Below the pieces are notes generated by a model. That model saw only the letters and a program-made list of their open reading frames with translations. It was not told the origin of the DNA and made no database searches. A stretch of 5,713 nt of DNA from Candidatus Krumholzibacteriia bacterium. Lineage in GTDB: Bacteria; Krumholzibacteriota; Krumholzibacteriia; LZORAL124-64-63. The first letter of the stretch is position 1; the number at the start of each line of letters is the position of its first letter. Shown one piece after another: positions 1 to 5,443 of this stretch. The stretch is taken from assembly GCA_014859985.1 (NCBI GenBank), contig JACZKN010000226.1, positions 1-5,713 of the forward strand, read 5' to 3'. Made by a program: the position numbers and the translations under genes.

Positions 1-744
1 CGCGTCGAGCCGGTCCGGCGACACGCCTTCCTCCCGCAAAAGGACGGCGGCCACGCCCGGATCGACGACGCGCCAGCGCGGGTCGCCGGTCGCCGCCGCG
101 AGCAGGCAGTGGGTGGCGGCCAGGGCCACCTCCTGCGCGCAGGCCACGGCGCGGGCCGGCAGCAGGACGACAAGGCGTGCCTGCGCTCCCGCGGTCGGGC
201 CGGCGATCGGACGTGCGGCCTGGCACAGGAGATCCAGGCCGGCCAGCCAGGCCGCGGCGTCCGCCGGGTCGGGCTGCCGCCTGGCCCGCGGCACGGCCTG
301 TTCGGCGACGGACGCCCACACGACGCAGCCGCTCTGCGGTTCGGCCAGGCGGGCCAGCAGCTGCAGGTGCCCCTGCTCCACCAGCAGCACCGCCACCAGC
401 AGGTGGGTAGCCCCGGTACCGGCGGCCAGGTCGTGCAGGAAGGCCGGGCTCGTGCCCAGGGCGCTGCGCACCCGGCCGGCCATCAGGTAAGGCAGCAGGC
501 TGTCCGCGGGAACGACGCTGAAGCCGGCCCGGTCCAGGGAGCGCTCCAGGGCGGCGGTGGCCGCGGCGCGCACCTCGGCCACCGGCACCGGCAGGTCGGC
601 CGCGGACGTGCCGGAGATGAACAGCAGCACCGGTGCCCGCGGCGGGACCGCCGCCTGCTGCGCCGCCGCCGGCGCCACGGCCGCCGCCAGCAGCACCGCC
701 AGGAGCGTCCAGGCCGTCCGGTTCCTGCCGCGCCGCCGGGCCAT
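1..744 (-). CDS. Exported protein with tandem TolB-N/CsgG-like domains (3' part missing)
   Basis: The reading frame is open for 248 codons from the ATG at 744 and runs off the left edge, so the C-terminus is missing. Residues 1-28 form a signal peptide: a basic start (MARRRGRNR), a hydrophobic stretch (LLAVLLAAAVA) and an APAAA cleavage region, with no lipobox cysteine. Residues about 38-140 follow the pattern of TolB-N/CsgG/GNA1162-type folds: a first strand (APVLLFISG), a helix, GFSVVPADSLL, then LAAGTGATHLLVAVLL and LLARLAEPQSGCVVWASV, which corresponds to the 'LGAD-hhhhG ... LVDxxTGxVLW' signature. From about residue 188 the pattern restarts (ARLVVLLPAR ... WRVVDPGVAAVLL), suggesting a second copy. 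The start overlaps the stop of the upstream lipoprotein gene (TGATG), so translation is probably coupled; the Shine-Dalgarno is weak (GGGGA, 10 bases away). An accessory or assembly partner of the lipoprotein and barrel is inferred; the exact family is not certain. Confidence 0.75.
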   Translation of the reverse strand, partial: MARRRGRNRTAWTLLAVLLAAAVAPAAAQQAAVPPRAPVLLFISGTSAADLPVPVAEVRAAATAALERSLDRAGFSVVPADSLLPYLMAGRVRSALGTSPAFLHDLAAGTGATHLLVAVLLVEQGHLQLLARLAEPQSGCVVWASVAEQAVPRARRQPDPADAAAWLAGLDLLCQAARPIAGPTAGAQARLVVLLPARAVACAQEVALAATHCLLAAATGDPRWRVVDPGVAAVLLREEGVSPDRLDA

Positions 745-1316
745 CAGAACAGCGTCCCCAGGGCGCGGTCCACGACGGTCTGCGTCACTTCGTGCTGGCT
801 GGCCGAGCCGCCGCCGAAGAGCTTGCGGCCGAGGGAGTCGCCGTCGTGGTGGACCTGGGCGGTCCAGAGCACGCCGCCGGTCTGGGTCTCGACCAGGGTG
901 AACGTGGCGGTCACCTGGTAGATGCGCTGGTTGCTGACCCGCTCGAGGCCGTAGTCGTCGACGGTGCCGAGGAAGAAGGCGTCCACCTGGAGCTCCTTGC
1001 CGAGGGCGACCAGCTGTTCCGGCGACGGTACCTCGTCGACCGTCAGCCGCTGGCGGGTCATCGCGCCGAGCACCTCGCCCAGGGCCACGACCTCGAACAC
1101 CTCGCGCCGCAGCAGGCGGGTGGTGAACACCGAGTGCAGACGCGTGGCCGCGTGCACGTCCTGGCTGAGGTTGTGGAAAGGCAGGACCGCGACGCGGCGC
1201 ACGAAGCTGGCGTCGACGTCGTCCCGCACGAACGACGAGGTGCCGGAGGAGCAGGCCCCCAGGGACAGCGCCAGCAGGACCAGGATGAGCCATGGGGGCA
1301 GGGATCTCGTCTTCAT
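744..1316 (-). CDS. GNA1162/CsgG/LpoB-like outer-membrane lipoprotein
   Basis: This 190-residue lipoprotein begins at the ATG at 1316, which is preceded by GGAGGA four bases upstream; a longer TTG start at 1352 is possible but has no better signal. The signal peptide ends in a perfect lipobox, LGAC, with Cys22 as the lipidation site. Ser-Ser at +2/+3 favours sorting to the outer membrane. The mature part carries RRVAVLPFHNLS (residues about 41-52), then VVALGEVLGAM, LGKELQVDAFFLGTV and TLVETQTGGVLWTAQV, the usual order of the TolB-N/CsgG/GNA1162/LpoB group. Members of that group are periplasm-facing lipoproteins that help assemble or regulate envelope machines such as the curli secretion channel or penicillin-binding proteins. 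It starts 51 bases after the barrel gene and overlaps the next gene by one base. A role as chaperone or scaffold for the barrel-cytochrome pair is inferred from context. The lipoprotein call is secure; the subfamily is less so. Confidence 0.85.
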   Translation of the reverse strand: MKTRSLPPWLILVLLALSLGACSSGTSSFVRDDVDASFVRRVAVLPFHNLSQDVHAATRLHSVFTTRLLRREVFEVVALGEVLGAMTRQRLTVDEVPSPEQLVALGKELQVDAFFLGTVDDYGLERVSNQRIYQVTATFTLVETQTGGVLWTAQVHHDGDSLGRKLFGGGSASQHEVTQTVVDRALGTLF

Positions 1317-1320
1317 CGTG

Positions 1321-1326
1321 TCCTCC
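1321..1326 (-). promoter_or_regulatory. Ribosome binding site of the lipoprotein gene
   Basis: On the minus strand GGAGGA stands four bases before the ATG at 1316. It decides the start in favour of this ATG, which also places a basic residue and then the hydrophobic signal peptide directly at the N-terminus, over the upstream TTG at 1352, which would add 12 charged residues. Confidence 0.7.
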
Positions 1327-1340
1327 CGGGCCGTGGCCCG

Positions 1341-1360
1341 CTCCTTCGCCAAGGAAGGAG
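1341..1360 (-). promoter_or_regulatory. Perfect 7-bp hairpin between barrel and lipoprotein genes
   Basis: CTCCTTC and GAAGGAG form a perfect 7-bp inverted repeat around a 6-base loop in the 51-base gap between the barrel stop and the lipoprotein start. On the minus strand no T-run follows (the next bases are CGGGCC), so it is not a standard intrinsic terminator. The 3' arm contains an AAGGAG Shine-Dalgarno-like string that the hairpin would bury. It could be an mRNA processing or stability element, or partial attenuation between the abundant barrel and the accessory proteins; this role is inferred. Confidence 0.4.
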
Positions 1361-1367
1361 ATGGGAA

Positions 1368-3566
1368 TTAGAAAGTCCAGGTTCCTCGTGCGTTGAGATT
1401 GACAGGCGTATTCCGTTGGTCCCGTTCCTTGATGAGCGTCTGCTCGGCGCCCGCTTCCAGCGTCAGCCGCGGGCGTGCCCGCCAGGTCGCCCCGACGCCG
1501 GCGCCGCGCCGCAGGTAGTCGCTGCGGGTGTCCTGGTAGTCCGAGGCGTACAGGCGCGGCTGCACCGATCCGCCGGGCAGCGGCGACCAGGTCAGGGCGT
1601 GCCGCAGGATCCACTGCTCGTCGTCGCGCACCCGGTAGCTGATGTCGCTGGTCAGGGCCAGCAGGGGCAGCAGGGCCCAGTTCAGCCGCCAGTCGGTGTC
1701 GTTGAAGCGCGTGAAGCCCGAGCCGGCCTCCTGGTCGCTCCAGCGGTCGGCCCGCCGCAGGGTGGCGACCATGCTCGGGCGGATGTCCCCGCGCAGGGTC
1801 GTGATGAAGGCCCAGGAGTGGGCCCGGCCGTCGATGTCCTCGGCGTCGCGGACGCCGTAGGAGACGGTCTGGCTCAGGGTCAGGCGCGGGAAGATCAGCC
1901 AATCGACGTTGGCGCTGCCGGTGTGGGTCAGGTGCCGGGCCGTGTAGCTGTTGTCCTCGTTGCGGAGGTAGGCGAAGCGCCAGGAGAGGTCGCGCCGGGC
2001 CAGGCTGCTGAGGGACAGGTGCTGGGAATTGGCGTCCGTGTTGCGTCCGGTCGGCGAGTCCAGGCGGTAGATCTGGTGCTCGCCCTGCAGGCGCCAGCCG
2101 CCGAACCGCCAGGCCGCCCCCAGCAGGTGCGACTGGTTGGTCACCCGCTCGTCGTCGTCCAGGAAGCGCCGCTGGTCCAGGTCGGCGGCGTAGCGGACCT
2201 CCAGCGCCGGACGCAGCGCGTAGCGCACCTCGCCGCGCAGACGGCCGCGCGCGGTCCGCGCGACCGACTCGGCCGTCGTGTCGGCCGGCCCGTAGACCTC
2301 CCACTCGGTGACGCGGATGTCGGGCTCGGTCAGGCCGGACTTCACGTCCACGAGCTTCAGGCGCCGGTGGACCAGGGGCTCGGTGAAGGTCAGCAGCCAG
2401 CCCTGGCGGCCGTCGGCCAGGTCCCGGTAGACCATCGCGTAGGCGCCCGGGTCGAGGGGATCGCCCCAGTCGCGCCCCTCGGGGTCGTCGCTCACGTAGA
2501 CCAGCCAGCCGATCAGGCCGGGGAAGCCCACGCGGGTGTCGACGTACAGGGCCGCCGAGACGAGCGTCTCGGGCTCGCCGAAGTCGAAGATCAGGTTGCG
2601 CCAGTCGCCGCCGTACTGCTGCACCGGCGGGGCGCTGTCGCCGATGTTCACCCCCGACGGCGCGTCGCGGTCGCCGTCGTACAACCGGGAGTCCTCGACC
2701 GGATCGGCCTCGAGGGGGTCCAGGAATCCGGGCGTGTCGTCCAGGCTGAAGCCGCCCCACAGGGGCTGCAGGAGGCGCTCGCCCCCGGCGACCTGCCGCT
2801 CCCCGTCCTGCCGGAAGTGGGAGATGACGGCGTCGATGTCGTAGCTGCCGCGGTTGCCGGCGAAGCGGTGGGCGCCGCGGTACTGCAGCTGGTGGCTGCG
2901 GTAGGTGACGGAGCTCCCGTAGGTACGCAGTTCCTGGCGGGACCGGCCGAAGGAGTAGCGCAGATCGTCGTTCCCGGCGAACCAGTGGCGCAGGCTGAAA
3001 TCCTGGTTGGACTCGCGGGTTTCCAGGTCGTTGCCGTCATCCTCGCGCCACGAGGCCCGCCGCTGCAGGTTCAGGTCCGCCTCCCAGGAGCCGGTATGGG
3101 CGCGCAGCCAGGTGCCGAACTCCGCGTTCTCGTCGCGCCGTGCGGTCAGCCCGGTGCCCATCCAGTCCCGGCGCAGGGCGCGCCCCGTGAACGATCCCTG
3201 CCAATGGTCCTGCCGGTAGTTGAGGGCGAACGAGGGGACCAGGGACGTGGTCCGGGTGTAGGTGCGGAAGTCGAGGACCCGGCCCTCCAACTGCTCGCGG
3301 CGCGTCAGGAGGTCCACGTTCAGCAGCCAGGACCGGCTCAGGTCGATGCGTTGGCCGAGGTTGTAATTCTCCAGCAGGGTCTCGGTACGGTAGGCGGTCA
3401 GGCCCGCGCCGCCCGACTGGCGCGTCGCGCTCACGTCCGCCCGCCCGTCCAGGGCCGCGGCGGGGATCGCGCCCAGCCCGGGCAGCGAACCGGCCAGCGC
3501 GACCAGAACGGCCCAAAGCGGCGGTCGGTGGGGGCGCAGCTTCGCTGGCGGCAGCAAGGCAAGCAA
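1368..3566 (-). CDS. Outer-membrane beta-barrel with central discoidin-like (jelly-roll) insertion
   Basis: About 732 residues if started at the TTG at 3566. The start is uncertain: no in-frame ATG or GTG lies near the signal peptide, and the first upstream ATG is at 3701. Residues 9-38 form a signal peptide (KLRPHRPP, WAVLVALAGS, then PAAA before LDG). The mature protein consists mostly of amphipathic strands rich in Arg, Tyr, Trp and Asp with alternating hydrophobics, and ends NARGTWTF, the terminal Phe expected of BAM-inserted barrels. I see no cysteine in the mature part, so the N-terminal CXXC of proteobacterial MtrB is absent. Between barrel halves (about 45-300 and 430-732), residues about 305-426 look different: DWRNLIFDFGEPETLVSAALYVD, a WLVYVSDD strand and VTEWEVYG resemble an F5/8 type C (galactose-binding-like) jelly roll. 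Preceded by a seven-heme cytochrome gene, it may be the porin of an electron conduit; this is inferred, and an ordinary porin is the alternative. Confidence 0.8.
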   Translation of the reverse strand: MLALLPPAKLRPHRPPLWAVLVALAGSLPGLGAIPAAALDGRADVSATRQSGGAGLTAYRTETLLENYNLGQRIDLSRSWLLNVDLLTRREQLEGRVLDFRTYTRTTSLVPSFALNYRQDHWQGSFTGRALRRDWMGTGLTARRDENAEFGTWLRAHTGSWEADLNLQRRASWREDDGNDLETRESNQDFSLRHWFAGNDDLRYSFGRSRQELRTYGSSVTYRSHQLQYRGAHRFAGNRGSYDIDAVISHFRQDGERQVAGGERLLQPLWGGFSLDDTPGFLDPLEADPVEDSRLYDGDRDAPSGVNIGDSAPPVQQYGGDWRNLIFDFGEPETLVSAALYVDTRVGFPGLIGWLVYVSDDPEGRDWGDPLDPGAYAMVYRDLADGRQGWLLTFTEPLVHRRLKLVDVKSGLTEPDIRVTEWEVYGPADTTAESVARTARGRLRGEVRYALRPALEVRYAADLDQRRFLDDDERVTNQSHLLGAAWRFGGWRLQGEHQIYRLDSPTGRNTDANSQHLSLSSLARRDLSWRFAYLRNEDNSYTARHLTHTGSANVDWLIFPRLTLSQTVSYGVRDAEDIDGRAHSWAFITTLRGDIRPSMVATLRRADRWSDQEAGSGFTRFNDTDWRLNWALLPLLALTSDISYRVRDDEQWILRHALTWSPLPGGSVQPRLYASDYQDTRSDYLRRGAGVGATWRARPRLTLEAGAEQTLIKERDQRNTPVNLNARGTWTF

Positions 3567-3707
3567 GGTGTGGTCCCGTCCCTGACCTCGAGCTGCAGGT
3601 GTCCGCGGTTGCGGTCGGGCCAGGGCCGCGCCGCCTCGTCGGCCGCGCTGCCGGCCCGCGAGGGCGCAGCCGGGGAATCCCGACGCCGGAGCGCCGGGCA
3701 TGAGCAA
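3567..3707 (-). other. Putative long leader of the barrel gene
   Basis: If transcription starts about seven bases below the -10 box (near 3707) and translation starts at the TTG at 3566, the mRNA has a leader of about 140 bases. It is very GC-rich, with a 6-bp inverted repeat (CGGGCC at 3616-3621, GGCCCG at 3653-3658) and no recognised riboswitch core. Read in the barrel frame from the ATG at 3701 it encodes an Arg/Pro/Gly-rich 45-residue stretch that does not look like real protein, which is why it is treated as leader here. Confidence 0.4.
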
Positions 3708-3713
3708 GTTAAA

Positions 3714-3742
3714 AGGATAACAGTTGCGCGAGGGCGAATCAA
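3714..3742 (-). promoter_or_regulatory. Sigma70-type promoter of the barrel gene
   Basis: On the minus strand TTGATT (3742-3737) and TATCCT (3719-3714) are separated by exactly 17 bases. They lie in an AT-rich island within otherwise very GC-rich DNA, between the cytochrome stop and the barrel gene. This would let the barrel and the two downstream genes be transcribed separately from the cytochrome, although read-through from the upstream promoter is also likely because no terminator is evident between them. Confidence 0.55.
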
Positions 3743-3844
3743 TCCGTTCGTAGCAAACAAGTTGAGAACGCTTAGCAAGACGGGATATCCGACTGGAGCA
3801 GGATGGGTTCGGCGACTGCGAAAAGTCTGCCGCCACCGCCTGGG

Positions 3845-4651
3845 CTAGGGTCCGGCCACCCCTGCGGTCGCGAGCGCCGCCCCGCCGGAAGGCTGATTCA
3901 ACTGATGGCAGCCCAGGCACAGCCCCTGGGGCTCCGCCAAAGGACGCAGGCGGTCCTCGGTGCCGGCGGTCAGCTGGTGGCACGAGATGCATTCGATGCG
4001 GCCGCCAGGCAAGGGGATGCGCGGGTCGATGATCTCGCGCATGCGCCGCACCACCGGTCCGCGGCCGGGACGGACGTCGATCCCGACGGGATGGCTGGCG
4101 TGTTCGACGAAGGCCAGCCGGTCGGCGGCAGGCACGGCCTGCCAAGCGGTGCTGCGCGATTCGGAGTGGCACCACAGGCAGGGTGTGCTCGGCGCCTGCC
4201 CCCGCAGGAGCGCAGCGTTCTCGTGGTAGAGGCGGCCGGCGGCCCGGTGCGCCTCGTCAAGGTCCACGAGGCTGCCCTTGCCGTCGTGGCAGGGCAGGCA
4301 GTGGGCCCGGTCCACGCCTTCCAGGTCGCCCAGGGCCACGGTGCCGGCGGTCGTCGCCACCGTGCCCGGGCTGTGGAATCCATGGCAGTCCAGGCACCGG
4401 CCGCGCCCGTGGAACGTCGGTGCCGGGCCGGGGCTTGTGGCCCCGGGGTGGCAGCCGACGCAGCGTTGCGCGATCAAGGCAGCCCCGGCGGAGGAGGTCG
4501 AGCCCGGCTGCGCATGGCACAGCCGGCAGGAGACGGCGTCGTGGCCGCTCGCGGCCGGCGAGGCGGTGACGGCGGGGCCCGCGGCGCCCGCCATCAGCGC
4601 GGCGGCGGCGACCGATACCAGGAGGTGCGGGTGCCGGTTGCGATCCGTCAT
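3845..4651 (-). CDS. Periplasmic heptaheme cytochrome c
   Basis: This 268-residue protein carries seven heme c attachment motifs: CRLCH (42-46), CVGCH (64-68), CLDCH (86-90), CLPCH (118-122), CLWCH (158-162), CISCH (221-225) and CLGCH (245-249). Residues 1-30 form a signal peptide (basic start, LLVSVAAAALMAGAAG, cleavage near AVTA) without a lipobox, so the protein should be soluble in the periplasm, where hemes are attached. Non-motif histidines that could serve as distal ligands include H37, H81, H93, H117, H135, H143, H184 and H187, enough for bis-His ligation of all seven. The SHPVG string at 186-190 is common in multiheme cytochromes. About 34 residues per heme suggests a compact electron wire rather than an enzyme. 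The start is the ATG just below a strong promoter; no Shine-Dalgarno is visible. As the periplasmic partner of the downstream barrel it would play the part of MtrA or OmaB, but it is not recognisably a member of either family. Confidence 0.92.
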   Translation of the reverse strand: MTDRNRHPHLLVSVAAAALMAGAAGPAVTASPAASGHDAVSCRLCHAQPGSTSSAGAALIAQRCVGCHPGATSPGPAPTFHGRGRCLDCHGFHSPGTVATTAGTVALGDLEGVDRAHCLPCHDGKGSLVDLDEAHRAAGRLYHENAALLRGQAPSTPCLWCHSESRSTAWQAVPAADRLAFVEHASHPVGIDVRPGRGPVVRRMREIIDPRIPLPGGRIECISCHQLTAGTEDRLRPLAEPQGLCLGCHQLNQPSGGAALATAGVAGP

Positions 4652-4682
4652 GAAGGCGATGATCGGCGGTTTTTGGGGGTCT

Positions 4683-4711
4683 ATTAGACAAAAAAGAGAA
4701 CACTAGATCAA
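4683..4711 (-). promoter_or_regulatory. Sigma70-type promoter of the cytochrome gene
   Basis: On the minus strand TTGATC (4711-4706) and TCTAAT (4688-4683) are separated by 17 bases; the -10 box matches the consensus at five of six positions and the -35 box at four of six. The spacer includes a run of six T. Transcription would start near 4676 and give a leader of about 25 bases to the ATG at 4651. The surrounding AT-rich island contrasts strongly with the flanking GC-rich DNA. Confidence 0.65.
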
Positions 4712-4740
4712 TGTTGGTTCCCGGATGCCGTCGCCGTCGG

Positions 4741-4770
4741 TTGTCGCCCGCAGGAGACAAGGAGGAAAAT
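4741..4770 (+). promoter_or_regulatory. Weak candidate promoter for the plus-strand genes
   Basis: TTGTCG (4741-4746) and GAAAAT (4765-4770) are spaced by 18 bases. The -10 box is poor, matching the consensus at four of six positions and lacking its first T. It is the best plus-strand candidate I see upstream of the gene at 4946, but an alternative sigma factor or an activated promoter would fit equally well. Confidence 0.2.
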
Positions 4771-4830
4771 CGCGGCGACAGCGGGGTGGGGCCGGGTACA
4801 GGAACGTCCCGGCCTCTTGCCGTTTAAGGT

Positions 4831-4852
4831 GGCCAACGGCCGGGTGTTGGCC
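4831..4852 (+). promoter_or_regulatory. Inverted repeat upstream of the plus-strand gene
   Basis: GGCCAAC (4831-4837) and GTTGGCC (4846-4852) are a perfect 7-bp inverted repeat with an 8-base loop. The stem could be extended by two wobble pairs in RNA. No T-run follows on either strand, so it is not a standard terminator. It lies about 95 bases before the GTG start and could be an operator or a leader hairpin; the function is unknown. Confidence 0.4.
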
Positions 4853-4931
4853 GTAGTGTCCCCTGCAGCGGCCCGAGGCGCTGCCCTGGCACGGGCCTTG
4901 CCACTGCCCAACGCCCCCCGGCCCCGTCAGG

Positions 4932-4936
4932 AAGGA
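4932..4936 (+). promoter_or_regulatory. Ribosome binding site selecting the GTG start
   Basis: AAGGA, within AGGAAGGA from 4929, stands nine bases before the GTG at 4946. Neither the in-frame ATG at 4985, which would cut the basic n-region off the signal peptide, nor the longer frame start at 4817 has a comparable signal. Confidence 0.6.
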
Positions 4937-4945
4937 CGATCGAAC

Positions 4946-5434
4946 GTGAACCGAGCCCGGCCCCGTCGCACGACCGCCCGGCGGATGCTCCTGCTGGTGG
5001 CCTGCGCCCTGGTGCTGGCGGCCCTGCCGGCCGAGGGCGATCTGGTACGCGACCAGGACGCGGTCCCGATCCCGGACGCCCGTGCCATCTACGAGCTGGT
5101 GCGGCGCGCCTTCGAGGACGGCGACCAGCAGATCATGGCGGACCTCGTCCACGCCGACGGCTTGCGGGTCCGGCGCGGCGGCGGCGACCTGCGCGAGACC
5201 ACCTACAGCCCCAGCCAGGCTTTCTACTACTTCAAGAACCTGTTCCAGGTCGAGCGGACCGTCACCTTCACCTTCCTGCGCATGGAGGAGGCCGACGGCG
5301 GGCGCGTGCACGCCATGGCCACGTGGGTTCATCGCCGGCCGGGCGATGCCGCGGACCGCGAGGTGCAGCTCGTCTTCGTGCTCAGCCGCCAGGGCCCGAC
5401 CTGGCGGCTGGCGGAGATCACCACCATCGGCTAG
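4946..5434 (+). CDS. Small exported protein with NTF2/DUF4783-like fold
   Basis: This 162-residue protein starts at GTG 4946. Residues 1-31 are a long basic signal peptide: thirteen residues with six arginines, then MLLLVACALVLAALPA. ARRMLL resembles a twin-arginine motif, though it lacks the full consensus. LVAC at 17-20 matches a lipobox but sits too early in the hydrophobic core, so ordinary cleavage after A29 or G31 is preferred. The mature domain begins with a helix (ARAIYELVRRAFEDGD), followed by IMADLVHADGLRVRR, SQAFYYFKNLF, TVTFTFLRM, HAMATWVHR, VQLVFVLSRQ and WRLAEITTI. This helix-then-curved-sheet order, ending in a 'hxxVFxLxxxGxxWRIxxI' pair of strands, is typical of NTF2-like proteins and closest by eye to DUF4783. 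Such domains often bind small ligands or act as noncatalytic modules; no catalytic residues can be assigned. It probably forms an operon with the membrane-protein gene nine bases downstream. Confidence 0.8.
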   Translation: MNRARPRRTTARRMLLLVACALVLAALPAEGDLVRDQDAVPIPDARAIYELVRRAFEDGDQQIMADLVHADGLRVRRGGGDLRETTYSPSQAFYYFKNLFQVERTVTFTFLRMEEADGGRVHAMATWVHRRPGDAADREVQLVFVLSRQGPTWRLAEITTIG

Positions 5435-5443
5435 GGAGGCGGG

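Larger units (their letters stand above)
4652..4945. other. Divergent intergenic region
   Basis: These 294 bases separate the minus-strand cytochrome cluster from the plus-strand pair. The left part (about 4655-4715) is AT-rich and carries the cytochrome promoter. The right part is GC-rich and holds a 7-bp inverted repeat (4831-4852), a weak candidate plus-strand promoter (TTGTCG at 4741, GAAAAT at 4765, 18-base spacer) and the ribosome binding site of the plus-strand gene. No convincing gene is seen in it. Confidence 0.6.

Noticed and set aside
3567..3720. Possible c-di-GMP or other riboswitch in the barrel leader, as found before some cytochrome genes
   Set aside because: I could not find the conserved core of the GEMM riboswitch or another known class; only generic GC-rich inverted repeats are present.
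3431..3778. Alternative minus-strand frame beginning MLSVLNLFATNG just upstream of the barrel
   Set aside because: Its ATG lies upstream of the mapped -10 box, no ribosome binding site precedes it, and the frame becomes Arg/Pro/Ser-rich and overlaps the barrel signal peptide in another phase.
3811..3844. Possible terminator after the cytochrome gene
   Set aside because: GGCG...ACT and AGTCGCC on the minus strand pair only with a four-base bulge, and no T-run follows, so an intrinsic terminator cannot be supported.
633..3848. A very long plus-strand open frame (1071 codons) across the barrel, lipoprotein and neighbouring genes
   Set aside because: It lies opposite genes with clear signal peptides, a lipobox and barrel strands; its translation is Gly/Ala/Val/Gln/Arg-rich without domain character, as expected of a GC-rich antisense shadow.
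3567..4175. Upstream extension of the barrel reading frame into the cytochrome gene
   Set aside because: The stretch overlaps the heptaheme cytochrome in another frame and reads as Arg/Pro-rich noise; the signal peptide shows the true N-terminus lies far downstream, near 3566.
4708..4836. Possible 42-residue minus-strand small lipoprotein (TTG start, AIFLLVSC lipobox-like string)
   Set aside because: It has no Shine-Dalgarno, needs a TTG start inside the inverted repeat, and its stop codon overlaps the -35 box of the cytochrome promoter. The lipobox-like string is probably chance, though conservation in relatives would reopen the question.
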